From assembly GCF_027923405.1 (NCBI RefSeq), contig NZ_BQYI01000001.1, positions 2,830,501-2,894,500 of the forward strand: 64,000 nucleotides of DNA, in the 5' to 3' direction. Position 1 is the first letter of the stretch, and each line of letters begins with the position of its first letter. The notes beneath the pieces are model-generated. The model was not told the DNA's origin and searched no databases. It worked only from the letters and a program-made list of their open reading frames with translations. The translations under genes were made by a program, and so were the position numbers. The stretch is from Paenibacillus sp. YYML68 (GTDB lineage: Bacteria > Bacillota > Bacilli > Paenibacillales > NBRC-103111). Positions 10,558 to 18,732 of this stretch are shown piece after piece.

Positions 10558-10702
10558 AATAATGCCGATTAATTAAGTAAAATTTGTATTAATGTCGTTC
10601 TAAACTAAACAATATGACAATAATAGTTAAAATATTTCGGGAGTCGACGGCTGCATAAAAAATGCACGATCTTCCAATCCTAACGATCAAAGAAGGAAGG
10701 AA

Positions 10703-12046
10703 GTGGCTTTCACAATGGATACGGTAATGCTGGCCCGATCGTTGTTTGGGTCGTCGATGGCGTTTCACATCATCTTTGCTACACTAGGGGTCGGCATTCC
10801 ACTCATGATTGTTGTGGCCGAAATTTTGTTCCATGTGAAGAAGGACCCCGACTACTCAACAATGGCTAAGCGCTGGACTCGAGGCTTTGCGATCATACTT
10901 GGCGTCGCCATCCCCTCGGGGACGATCGTAGGCGTCATGCTAGGGCTGTTGTGGCCCGGCTTCATGGAATATGTCGGTCAAGTTATAGCACTCCCATTTC
11001 AGGTGGAGATATGGGCGTTCTTCCTTGAAGCGCTGTTCATGTCGATCTATGTCTATGCGGCAGACCGCCTCCCCCCTACGATGCGAATTGTCAGCGTCAT
11101 ATTCGTCGCCATCGGAGCGAGCGCCTCGGCCGTTCTTATTACAGACGCTCACGCATGGATGAATACACCGAGAGGCTTCAATGTGATCAATGGTCAAATA
11201 ACGGATGTCGATCCTTGGGCAGCCGTCTTCAATCCAAGTGTATGGACGACTTCTGTACATGTGCTGAGCTCCGCCTACATGACGGGCGCATTCGCCATCG
11301 CCTCCGTTGCTGCCTACAAGCTTCTGCGTAAGGGAAAGTCCGAGAGGGAATACGCCTATCATCGAAAAAGCATGTTCATCGCCCTTCTCATCGGCGGTAT
11401 TATGTCGGTCGGCACAGCAGTCAACGGCCACTCTACAGCTCAAATGCTGCATCATTACCAGCCCGAGAAGCTGGCCGGCGCAGAAGGACTGTTCGAGACA
11501 CAGGCTTATGCTCCGCTTGCGATATTCGGAAGAGTCGATCCGGTTACACAAGAGATCCATGGTGGAATTGAAATTCCGTGGGCACTCAGCTTTCTGGCAA
11601 CGAACCGTTTCGACGGCGTCGTGAAGGGCTTGAACGAGTTTCCACGCGATGAATGGCCGCCACTCTATATCCATACCCTGTTCAACATCATGGTCGGAAT
11701 CGGCACGCTGCTCATTCTGATGGCATTCGCCCCACTCGCCTACCGGCTTCTGTTGAAGCGACCGTACCCTCGCTGGACGCTGCTCGCGCTCATCGCGACC
11801 GGACCGCTATCGATGATTGGCATCGAGACAGGCTGGATATTCAGTTGTACAGGACGTCAGCCGTGGACGATCTATCACGTGCAGCGAACGACAGAAGCAG
11901 CGACGAAGTCAGAGAACCTTGGGATGCTGTTCGTGCTCTTTCTTTCGGTGTACGTATTTTTACTCGTCGTCACCATAGCCGTCATGCGCTACTATTTCAA
12001 GCGCCATCCGGTCGCACCGGAGCTGGCATCGACGGGAGGACACTAG
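10703..12046 (+). CDS. Cytochrome bd-type ubiquinol oxidase subunit I (CydA/YthA-like)
   Basis: 447 residues, many membrane helices. Haem ligand histidines can be placed in the N-terminal MAFHIIFATLGVG and in TSVHVLSSAYMTG; the quinol-loop motif QPEKLAGAEGLFET keeps the Lys and Glu. The conserved GRQPW motif is present, but the residue before it that is normally Glu (E445 of E. coli CydA) is Cys here (GWIFSCTGRQPW). The short length matches the YthA or cyanide-insensitive group without a long Q-loop. The start is GTG at 10703 or ATG at 10715. Subunit II follows after 1 base. It oxidises quinol and reduces oxygen to water in the cytoplasmic membrane. It is divergent from the NRPS operon. Confidence 0.9.
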   Translation: MAFTMDTVMLARSLFGSSMAFHIIFATLGVGIPLMIVVAEILFHVKKDPDYSTMAKRWTRGFAIILGVAIPSGTIVGVMLGLLWPGFMEYVGQVIALPFQVEIWAFFLEALFMSIYVYAADRLPPTMRIVSVIFVAIGASASAVLITDAHAWMNTPRGFNVINGQITDVDPWAAVFNPSVWTTSVHVLSSAYMTGAFAIASVAAYKLLRKGKSEREYAYHRKSMFIALLIGGIMSVGTAVNGHSTAQMLHHYQPEKLAGAEGLFETQAYAPLAIFGRVDPVTQEIHGGIEIPWALSFLATNRFDGVVKGLNEFPRDEWPPLYIHTLFNIMVGIGTLLILMAFAPLAYRLLLKRPYPRWTLLALIATGPLSMIGIETGWIFSCTGRQPWTIYHVQRTTEAATKSENLGMLFVLFLSVYVFLLVVTIAVMRYYFKRHPVAPELASTGGH

Positions 12047-12047
12047 C

Positions 12048-13076
12048 ATGAACGATGTGACGATCGCGATTGCCATCCTGTGGGTATTCATTTTCATCTA
12101 TTCGATTCTCGGATCGATTGATTTTGGGACAGGCTTTTGGGCGATGCTTTTTGATCGGAAAAATTCAGACACCAACGCTGCGATCATCGCGAACCGTTTT
12201 TTGTCGCCGACCTGGAAGGTTACGAACGTTTTTCTGGTGCTTCTGGTCGTTGCCTTAGTCGGATTTTTCCCGAAGGCGATGTATTTGGTCGGTACGATTC
12301 TCGTATTGCCGGTCTGTCTCGCCCTGATCCTGCTTACGATCCGTAGCACATTCATGGTATACGCCTATGCGGTCAAAAAATATAGCCGCACGCTCAACAT
12401 CATCTCCGGCATTACAGGGCTGTTGATCCCCGCGCTGCTCGTCAGTGTACTGCCCGTAACGCTTGGCGGCTTCGTTACCATCGTAGACGGAGTACCGCAT
12501 CTGGAGCTTGCCAAGCTGTTCAGCTCACCGACCGAATACGCCCATCTTGGGTTCGGGTTGACATCCGAGCTATTCCTGTCCGCTCTCTTCCTCGCCGACT
12601 ATTCACGAGAAGCGGAGGATGAGGCGACGTATCGCATATATCGTCAGCTGGCGATCATTACGGGTCCTGCTACGCTAGGGATGGCAGTACTTACGACTGT
12701 AACGATGGCACCCGAGGCGGCATGGATCGTGTCTCGGTTCGAGGAGCATACATTCTGGTTCGCACTATCAGCTGCAGCGTTCACGCTCGGCTACAGCTCC
12801 TTGTGGTGGCGTAAGGCGGATGGTCGCATCGGCTTCCCGCGCTTCGCCGTCGTGGCGGTCGTCATCCAGTATGCACTGGCTAGCTTTGCCTATGGCGCTT
12901 CACATATGCCATATATGATCTACCCCGAGCTGACCATTGACGAGGGCTTCACGAACGCTGTCATGTTCCGCTCACTGCTAATCGGCTACGCCCTAAGCAC
13001 TGCGGTGCTCGCTCCTGTATTCTACTGGTTCTGGAAGCTGTTCCTGAAGGATAAGCGCTACCTACGACCAGAGTAG
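12048..13076 (+). CDS. Cytochrome bd-type ubiquinol oxidase subunit II (CydB/YthB-like)
   Basis: 342 residues with about nine hydrophobic helices and the family opening WVFIFIYSILGSIDFGTGFWA. It begins one base after the subunit I stop, so the two are co-translated. It pairs with subunit I in the membrane oxidase. No cydC/cydD assembly transporter is adjacent; the two exporters to the left are read as peptide exporters because of their operon. A strong terminator follows at 13141. Confidence 0.9.
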   Translation: MNDVTIAIAILWVFIFIYSILGSIDFGTGFWAMLFDRKNSDTNAAIIANRFLSPTWKVTNVFLVLLVVALVGFFPKAMYLVGTILVLPVCLALILLTIRSTFMVYAYAVKKYSRTLNIISGITGLLIPALLVSVLPVTLGGFVTIVDGVPHLELAKLFSSPTEYAHLGFGLTSELFLSALFLADYSREAEDEATYRIYRQLAIITGPATLGMAVLTTVTMAPEAAWIVSRFEEHTFWFALSAAAFTLGYSSLWWRKADGRIGFPRFAVVAVVIQYALASFAYGASHMPYMIYPELTIDEGFTNAVMFRSLLIGYALSTAVLAPVFYWFWKLFLKDKRYLRPE

Positions 13077-13140
13077 ACGTTACTTAAAGCAAGCATATAA
13101 GTGTATTACCAGCGTATCATCAACATGTGTGCATAATAAA

Positions 13141-13168
13141 ACCGGTGTCTGTCTGGACAGACACCGGT
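13141..13168. terminator. Bidirectional terminator between cydB-like and lipase-like genes
   Basis: Near-perfect 13-bp stem (ACCGGTGTCTGTC pairing with GACAGACACCGGT) between two convergent genes. On the minus strand it is followed by TTTTATT, so it serves the lipase-like gene best. Confidence 0.8.
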
Positions 13169-13187
13169 AATCGGCCAGCTTCAATCG

Positions 13188-14756
13188 TTAAGGCGTATAC
13201 GTATTGCCTTGCTCATCTACGTATACGGATTTAACCAATGTACGCTTGTACTTGAAGCCTTCCGTAGTCTCGCCTTCGATCTCAGCTGTTACGCTGTAGA
13301 CGCCGCTGCCTTCAGTCGTAGGAATGTTCAGCTCTTGAATGTCAGCATTCTCCTGCTTCTTCAGCTGCTTCTTCGACTGCTTACCTTCCTTCTTGCCTTC
13401 TTGCTCGCTTACATAATCAACACGATACGACACCTTCGTCTTCTCGGACTTCAGACCTTCACCTTGAAGCTTCAGCTTCTTGCCGCCTTGCTCCTCAGCA
13501 GCCTTGATACCCGACTTGCCCTTCGTTTCGAAGCCAACTGTGAACAAGTATGCGCCAGCTTGTCCACTGTTAGCCGATACTTTCCACTCACCAGCCTTTG
13601 GTTTCGCGATTGTAGCTGTATGGTGCCATGCGCCCTTAAGCATTTGATCATCCTGAGCAGTCGTGACTTGTGCCTTCTCCACTTTACCGTTCGGTCCTGT
13701 GAATGTTAGGGAATCCATCGGATGACTGCTGATCCAGTCCAGCTTGATAGCATCGACGTCATTCTCGACGTAAAACACTTCCTCAGCTTGACCGTTGATC
13801 TGTCCGCCCTTCATATACGATTGGCTTGCTACCGGTTCAGCCGCGTGATGAGCTTGCTTATCCTTCGAGGCTGCGATCTCAACCAGCTTACTGTCTTCTT
13901 TCGCAGCTGTAGCCATTACCAGATAAGGCTTGAACGTGCTGAACGTTGCCGAAGTCTTAACCTGGGAATGCGTCCAATTGCCGACCTTCAGCATCGTACC
14001 GTTAGGCAAATATGCATTGTTCACCGTAACAACACCATCATTCGAGCCGTAGCTCGACAAGTACAACCCGCCGAAGAACTCGGACAAGCTGCCAGACGTG
14101 TAGTTGTTGCCGGCAATCGTGTAGAACTTGTTCTTATTCACATTGGCATGATTGTTCGTGACCGAACGGAAATACGACATGTACGACGTTTGCATCGCAT
14201 ACACTCCCGGACTCAAGGAGCCGAGCAGGTCCGCCAGCCAGCTTGCTTCACTGCTGTAGGCAAGATCCGCCAGCTGGGAGCCGTGATGCGGGCTGCCGAG
14301 TGTGATGACGTTCGATACATACGGATACGCATTGTAGTGCACAAGTGCCGTCTGGGAGTCAACACCGCCTTTACTATGAGCGACGATGACCAGCTTCTTA
14401 CCACCGAAGCTTGTGCTGATTTCCTGGATCTTGTCAGCAAGCAGCTTGCCGTTAGTCCACATGCTCTGGCTTGTGCCTGTCACGTCATGCAGATTGATGA
14501 ACGCAGTCTGGTAGCCGTTGTTCAACGCCGTCTGGTACATATCGCTTGTGTCATACCAGGACCCTGCACTGCCATTCAGACCGTGCACAAATAGGACTAC
14601 AGGCTTCTTCGGATCGATCGTGGAAGGATTTGCTCCCTTCGTCCAAGATCCCGGTGTGCCGCCCGTGGTCGGATTAAGCACACCCGCCTGAGCCGGTACA
14701 GCTAGGATGAGAAGAGCGACGAGAACGAACAGGAATAGCGACGACAATTTCTTCAA
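13188..14756 (-). CDS. Secreted lipase-like alpha/beta hydrolase with C-terminal extension
   Basis: 522 residues starting at TTG behind AAGGAGGAG. A signal peptide (KK, hydrophobic core, cleavage after PAQA, about residue 24) points to export. The hydrolase domain spans about residues 45-270: oxyanion region LFVHGLNGS, nucleophile motif AHSKGG, acid in SNDGVV and a histidine in NWTHSQV. This fits triacylglycerol lipase or esterase families. Residues from about 290 to 522 form a Lys/Glu-rich extension with beta-rich stretches that I do not recognise; it may be a binding or envelope-interaction region. The gene stands alone, with a terminator shared with cydB-like. Substrate is unknown. Confidence 0.85.
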   Translation of the reverse strand: MKKLSSLFLFVLVALLILAVPAQAGVLNPTTGGTPGSWTKGANPSTIDPKKPVVLFVHGLNGSAGSWYDTSDMYQTALNNGYQTAFINLHDVTGTSQSMWTNGKLLADKIQEISTSFGGKKLVIVAHSKGGVDSQTALVHYNAYPYVSNVITLGSPHHGSQLADLAYSSEASWLADLLGSLSPGVYAMQTSYMSYFRSVTNNHANVNKNKFYTIAGNNYTSGSLSEFFGGLYLSSYGSNDGVVTVNNAYLPNGTMLKVGNWTHSQVKTSATFSTFKPYLVMATAAKEDSKLVEIAASKDKQAHHAAEPVASQSYMKGGQINGQAEEVFYVENDVDAIKLDWISSHPMDSLTFTGPNGKVEKAQVTTAQDDQMLKGAWHHTATIAKPKAGEWKVSANSGQAGAYLFTVGFETKGKSGIKAAEEQGGKKLKLQGEGLKSEKTKVSYRVDYVSEQEGKKEGKQSKKQLKKQENADIQELNIPTTEGSGVYSVTAEIEGETTEGFKYKRTLVKSVYVDEQGNTYTP

Positions 14757-14906
14757 CTTTATTCTCCTCCTTACAAATTAGAATCCACTCTATTATAAAG
14801 CAAGGAACATATGGGTATAATTAACTTTGAATTAAGTAAATGTTAATATAATTTCAACTAATGAACCAAATTCACGAAAAATTTATTTAAAATCTTTGAA
14901 AATCTA

Positions 14907-14936
14907 TTGTCAAATCCGGAAATAGGCGCATATATA
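14907..14936 (+). promoter_or_regulatory. Sigma-A type promoter for the small gene at 14975
   Basis: TTGTCA at 14907-14912 and TATATA at 14931-14936 with an 18-base spacer. It lies 38 bases upstream of the TTG start of the following small gene. Confidence 0.55.
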
Positions 14937-14974
14937 TATGATGGTTGATGATTTGATAAAGGAGCTGACTTCCC

Positions 14975-15154
14975 TTGACCGAAACAAAGGAGCTATGCAC
15001 GACAGGGCAAAAGGATTACGCCATTCAAGTACTCGATACAATGGGCTTGAATCAGATCGCAAACTGGCTGCGAATCTTGCCGGAGGACCGATGGCAGGAG
15101 CTGTTCGTCATCTACTGGCCAACGCTTGCTAAGAAGTGCGGCATCTCGGAATAA
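14975..15154 (+). CDS. Small hypothetical protein, 59 residues, TTG start
   Basis: An open frame beginning TTG ACC GAA ACA, with AAAGGAG 10 bases upstream, ends at TAA 15152-15154. The product has regular composition with an aromatic C-terminal half (LRILPEDRWQELFVIYWPTL) and is preceded by a plausible promoter and followed by a terminator at 15254. An overlapping longer frame (14938-15132) has poor composition and no such signals, so I prefer this one. No membrane helix is obvious. I do not recognise a family; function unknown. Confidence 0.6.
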   Translation: MTETKELCTTGQKDYAIQVLDTMGLNQIANWLRILPEDRWQELFVIYWPTLAKKCGISE

Positions 15155-15170
15155 TACCTCTACATACACT

Positions 15171-15440
15171 CTATATGCACCATTCGGCTATCTTCAACGA
15201 GATCCGCCCGCAAACATGAACGTCTTGATGGAGTCGCCTTATGACAGAGGATAAAAAAATACCGCAGATGTCCTCCTCGGGACGTCTGCGGTTTATTTTT
15301 TTACGATTGCTCCATACATCTAACAATGTCGGCCAAAAAAGCGCAAGAAGTGAATCTACTCCAAACGACTTGTTTTGCAACAATAGGACAAGCGCACCCA
15401 GCAGCACGAGAACGATACCCGTAATCCATCTTCCTTGCAC
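15171..15440 (-). CDS. LiaI/LiaF-type small membrane protein, probably frameshifted at its 3' end
   Basis: GTG start at 15440 with GAGGGGG upstream gives MQGRWITGIVLVLLGALVLL, then a second hydrophobic stretch ending LFWPTLLDVW, similar to the LiaI/LiaF-like transmembrane region. After residue 48 the frame runs straight through a terminator hairpin (15261-15290) and a basic unrelated tail. The codons before the hairpin contain seven A residues; with six, translation would stop after RKK, just ahead of the hairpin. The natural product is therefore probably about 48 residues, and the 89-residue reading is likely a homopolymer slip or sequencing error. Confidence 0.5.
   Translation of the reverse strand: MQGRWITGIVLVLLGALVLLLQNKSFGVDSLLALFWPTLLDVWSNRKKINRRRPEEDICGIFLSSVIRRLHQDVHVCGRISLKIAEWCI
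15254..15302. terminator. Bidirectional terminator with runs of T on both sides
   Basis: Stem ACCGCAGATGTCC / GGGACGTCTGCGGT with seven-base A and T runs flanking it on either strand. It serves the small gene to the left (plus strand) and, by design, the LiaI-like gene to the right (minus strand), yet lies inside the latter's open frame. Confidence 0.8.
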
Positions 15441-15561
15441 CTTGATTTCCCCCTCATTGATTAGACAACCATATTCTTCCATTAATGCAACATAACACAG
15501 CGCATACGTCACCCTTCTAAGGACAAGAGGGATACTGGACCTTGGTCCAGTCTGTAGCAAG

Positions 15562-15843
15562 CTACAGCTGCGGATCATAGAACTGCTTTAGCACTACATA
15601 GATACATAGCACATTAAGCACAAATAGAAGCGGAATACCGATGATGAAAGAATCGTGCTTCGTTTTGTGACGCCATATTTGCATTCCTAGCCATACACCA
15701 GCCGCACCTAATGCGAGGGCAATGACAAATAATCTTTTCTCAGAGATACGGCGATTTTTCCTACGTGCCTTCTGCTTATCTACACCCATCATGATGAAGC
15801 CCAGTACATTCATAATGAGTACATAACTTGCCAATGCGAGCAT
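15562..15843 (-). CDS. DUF1294 family membrane protein
   Basis: 93 residues with three or four hydrophobic segments. The basic motif MGVDKQKARRKNRRISEKRLF after the first helix and the following LGAAGVWLGMQIWRHKTKH are the hallmark of DUF1294. ATG at 15843 with AAGGGGG upstream. It is a single gene. The family is widespread in Bacilli and has no established function; it is an inner membrane protein by its helices. Confidence 0.8.
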   Translation of the reverse strand: MLALASYVLIMNVLGFIMMGVDKQKARRKNRRISEKRLFVIALALGAAGVWLGMQIWRHKTKHDSFIIGIPLLFVLNVLCIYVVLKQFYDPQL

Positions 15844-15970
15844 TCAATATCCCCCTTGCTTCTGCTACGCTTCTTCCAGTTGCTTCCACTCAGAAGCATA
15901 GACTGCCGACCTTAGATACATGATTCGATATAGCTGCTACTAATCCCTTCTTACTGTAGCCTTCAATAAG

Positions 15971-16013
15971 AAGAGCCCATGCCTGCATACCGCAAGCAAT
16001 GGGCTCTTCTCGA
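15971..16013 (-). terminator. Hairpin downstream of the thioesterase gene
   Basis: Inverted repeat AAGAGCCCAT / ATGGGCTCTT with a loop of about 20 bases, 20 bases past the thioesterase stop. The following T-run on the minus strand is weak (TCTTATTG), so termination strength is uncertain. Confidence 0.55.
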
Positions 16014-16034
16014 CTTATCATGTTGTATCCTATC

Positions 16035-16814
16035 TTACACCATTCCAACCGGACGCGTCCGGAACGTTGTAATATGTCCTGCAATACAATCGATCATGGA
16101 CTCGTATTCCTCGTGGATAAAGAAGTGGTCACCATCATACATATGCAGCTCGAACGCTTCGGTCGTGCGATCCTTCCAGCTATCGAGGCGCGTATGATTC
16201 ACACCTGTATCCTTCGCCCCGCCGAATACGGTAATCGGACAAGCGAGAGGAGGTCTCTCTTCATATTGATACGTCTCGCAGATGGAGAAATCGGCACGTA
16301 TGCGCGGAAGCAAGATTTGCATCAGCTCATCGTTCTGAAGCAGCACCTCCGGCGTACCGTTCAACGCACGCAGCTCCGCCTTGAACTGATCGTCAGGCAG
16401 CTTGTGCATCAGCTTGCCAGGTGTCCGCTTATGTGGTGCGGTACTACCTGATACGAATAGATGCATCGGTCTCACACCGTATTGTCTATCGAGCTCCTGA
16501 GCCAGCTCATAGCTGAGCAATGCGCCCATACTATGTCCGAACAAGATGAACGGACGATCGAGAAGCGGCTTCATGGCCTTCGCCATCACTTGAACAACCT
16601 GTTTGAGATCGCTTAGCGGTTGCTCCGCGCCCCTGTTTTCCCGACCGGGTAATTGAATCGGACACACGTCCACATATTTCGGAAACATGCGCTGCCAATC
16701 GCGATAGAGAGACGCCCCTCCGCCTGCATAAGGCAAGCAGAAGAGACGCAGCTCCGCCCGTGAATTCACGATAGAGTTGAACACCCAGGCGTTCATCAGC
16801 TTCAAGTCAGACAC
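16035..16814 (-). CDS. Type II (editing) thioesterase of NRPS systems
   Basis: 259 residues from a GTG at 16814 behind AAAGGAGGG; earlier in-frame starts lie inside the upstream permease gene. Features: LFCLPYAGGGASLYRDW, IQLPGREN, nucleophile GHSMGA (about residue 95), an Asp in VFGGAKD and a His in YDGDHFFI, all as in GrsT/SrfAD. Such enzymes remove wrong acyl groups from carrier domains. The stop of the permease is 18 bases upstream, so it is the last gene of the transporter operon. This ties the operon to the NRPS at 1-5560, some 10 kb away. Confidence 0.92.
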   Translation of the reverse strand: MSDLKLMNAWVFNSIVNSRAELRLFCLPYAGGGASLYRDWQRMFPKYVDVCPIQLPGRENRGAEQPLSDLKQVVQVMAKAMKPLLDRPFILFGHSMGALLSYELAQELDRQYGVRPMHLFVSGSTAPHKRTPGKLMHKLPDDQFKAELRALNGTPEVLLQNDELMQILLPRIRADFSICETYQYEERPPLACPITVFGGAKDTGVNHTRLDSWKDRTTEAFELHMYDGDHFFIHEEYESMIDCIAGHITTFRTRPVGMV

Positions 16815-16831
16815 TCTCGAATTCCCTCCTT

Positions 16832-18046
16832 TTATTCGTAACGCAACGCTTCGATCGGCTGCATGTTCGCCGCCTTCTTGGCTGGATACCATCCGAAGAA
16901 CAGACCGACTGCAGCGGAGAAGCCGAACGCTAGCACAACCGTCCCACCGGACAGCACAAATTCCCACTGCGTAATAGCAGCGAATAAGAATGAGCCGAGC
17001 GCTCCGAAGCCGATGCCAAGCATACCGCCGATAAAGCAGAGAATAATAGCTTCCATCATGAACTGCTGCAGAATCAAGCTCGGCGTCGCACCGATCGCCT
17101 TACGCGTACCGATCTCCTTCGTCCGCTCCGTGACCGAGACGAGCATAATGTTCATGACGCCTACGCCGCCAACGAGAAGCGAGATGCCCGCGATCGAGCC
17201 GATTAATATTTGCATGACGTTGAAGATCATATCCAAGCTTTTTTGGAAATCCTCGACCTTCTGAATCTGGAAGTCTTCAACCTCTGCCTTATGCTTCTGT
17301 GCCGCATATTTAAGAATGGAACGCTCGACCTTGTCACGCTCCTCCGTACTAGTAGCATCAGATATGATCATGAGATCGGACAGCTTATAATTGGTGCCTT
17401 CCTTAAGCAGAGGCATCGAATCATAAGGCATATAGGCATTGTAGGAATTACCTGTTAAGCCGGCCAACAGCGACTTATCCGACTTGAATACTCCCACAAT
17501 CTCGTATCGGTTACCATTCTTGAAGCTCACCTTGCGATTAATAGCAAGCTCAGATGAACCGAATGCTTTCACTGCGTAATCGGATTCGACGATAATGACC
17601 TTCTGTCTCGTCTTCTGCTCGTTGATATTAAACATCCGACCCGCTTCCATCTTGAAGTTGTAAAAGCGAGCGAAATCGGTAAACGTACCAGTGACGTTAA
17701 ACATCAGCTTCTCATCCGACGTCTGCAGCTGCTGAGCCTCGAGCGTCATATACAGCGAGCCCGTTGCATCGCGAACACCTTCCAGCCTGCTAATTTCTCG
17801 AATGTCATTCGTTGTCAGCTCAATACTGTCTCCCTTAGCCGTACCCGGCTTCGGACTGACGAAGAACACTCCCGACGAATATTTAGCAAGCTCGGAGACG
17901 ACCGAGCCCCGGCCGATTTGCCCGATCGACACGACGAGAACAACAGACGCGACGCCGACAATAATGCCAACCATCGTAAGCAGAGAGCGCATCTTGTTGA
18001 CACGAAGACTGTCTAGTGAAATCATTAAGTTTTGCCATACGTTCAA
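16832..18046 (-). CDS. MacB/YknZ-like ABC transporter permease
   Basis: 404 residues. One N-terminal membrane helix follows DSLRVNKMRSLLTMVGIIVGVA, then a large extracytoplasmic domain (about residues 45-270), then three helices of the FtsX type with VGGVGVMNIMLVSVTERTKEIGTRKAIGA. This is the MacB permease layout without a fused ATPase. ATG at 18046 overlaps the ATPase stop by 4 bp. With the ATPase and adaptor genes upstream it forms a tripartite system of the YknXYZ kind, which handles peptides or acts on envelope stress. Peptide export or self-resistance is inferred from the adjacent thioesterase gene. Confidence 0.92.
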   Translation of the reverse strand: MNVWQNLMISLDSLRVNKMRSLLTMVGIIVGVASVVLVVSIGQIGRGSVVSELAKYSSGVFFVSPKPGTAKGDSIELTTNDIREISRLEGVRDATGSLYMTLEAQQLQTSDEKLMFNVTGTFTDFARFYNFKMEAGRMFNINEQKTRQKVIIVESDYAVKAFGSSELAINRKVSFKNGNRYEIVGVFKSDKSLLAGLTGNSYNAYMPYDSMPLLKEGTNYKLSDLMIISDATSTEERDKVERSILKYAAQKHKAEVEDFQIQKVEDFQKSLDMIFNVMQILIGSIAGISLLVGGVGVMNIMLVSVTERTKEIGTRKAIGATPSLILQQFMMEAIILCFIGGMLGIGFGALGSFLFAAITQWEFVLSGGTVVLAFGFSAAVGLFFGWYPAKKAANMQPIEALRYE

Positions 18047-18732
18047 GCACTTTCACTCTCCTTACGACGGTCCTCGACAATCTCACCGTCCCCGAATCGA
18101 AGAATACGCTTCGCATGCTCAGCGATGTCCATCTCGTGCGTGATGACGATCACAGTGGAGCCTTCATTATTGAGCTGGGTGAATAAATTCATGATTTCAT
18201 GCGATGATTTATGATCCAGGTTACCGGTCGGCTCGTCAGCGAGCAATATCGATGGATTCATCGTAAGCGCACGGGCAATGGCAACCCGCTGCTTCTGTCC
18301 GCCCGACAGCTCATTGGGCTTATGATTCAGTCGGCTGCCAAGACCAACCTTCTCGAGCAAGCTCTTCGCAATCTCCGTTCTGCGGCTCGGCGCAACGCCG
18401 CCGTACACCATTGGGAGCTCGACGTTCCGAATAACCGACTGGCGCGCAAGCAGATTGAAGTTCTGGAAGACGAATCCAATTTTCTGATTGCGCACACGAG
18501 CAAGCTCCTTCTCGCTCAACGACTGTACCTCCTGGTCATCGAGCTTATAGGTGCCTCCTGATGGTATGTCGAGGCATCCGAGAATATTCATTAAGGTTGA
18601 TTTACCTGAACCGGACGGTCCGATAATCGCCACATAATCGCCCTTCTCCACAGTCAGGTAAGTAGGCTTAAGCGCCTGTACCTCCAGCGGTCCGTTGCGG
18701 TACGTTTTGAAGATGCCTTCTAACGTAATCAT
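18043..18732 (-). CDS. MacB/YknY/LolD-type ABC transporter ATPase
   Basis: 229 residues, a stand-alone nucleotide-binding domain: Walker [11 protein letters not shown]-loop FVFQNFNLL, signature [14 protein letters not shown], Walker [14 protein letters not shown]-loop VITHE. The DEPTGNLD form is typical of the LolD/MacB branch. ATG overlaps the adaptor stop by 4 bp (ATGA) and its own stop overlaps the permease start by 4 bp. It energises the permease encoded next. Confidence 0.95.
   Translation of the reverse strand: MITLEGIFKTYRNGPLEVQALKPTYLTVEKGDYVAIIGPSGSGKSTLMNILGCLDIPSGGTYKLDDQEVQSLSEKELARVRNQKIGFVFQNFNLLARQSVIRNVELPMVYGGVAPSRRTEIAKSLLEKVGLGSRLNHKPNELSGGQKQRVAIARALTMNPSILLADEPTGNLDHKSSHEIMNLFTQLNNEGSTVIVITHEMDIAEHAKRILRFGDGEIVEDRRKESESA

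Noticed and set aside
10620-10650. Possible Rex operator (AAAATATTTCG) upstream of the oxidase genes
   Set aside because: Only the core TATTT part matches; the outer TTGTG/CACAA arms are missing.
13188-14594. Plus-strand frames opposite the lipase gene (290 and 166 codons)
   Set aside because: Antisense to a signal-peptide-bearing gene with hydrolase motifs; shadows.
14938-15132. 64-codon frame starting at ATG 14941 region
   Set aside because: Poor composition; the overlapping TTG frame at 14975 has better ribosome site and protein-like sequence.
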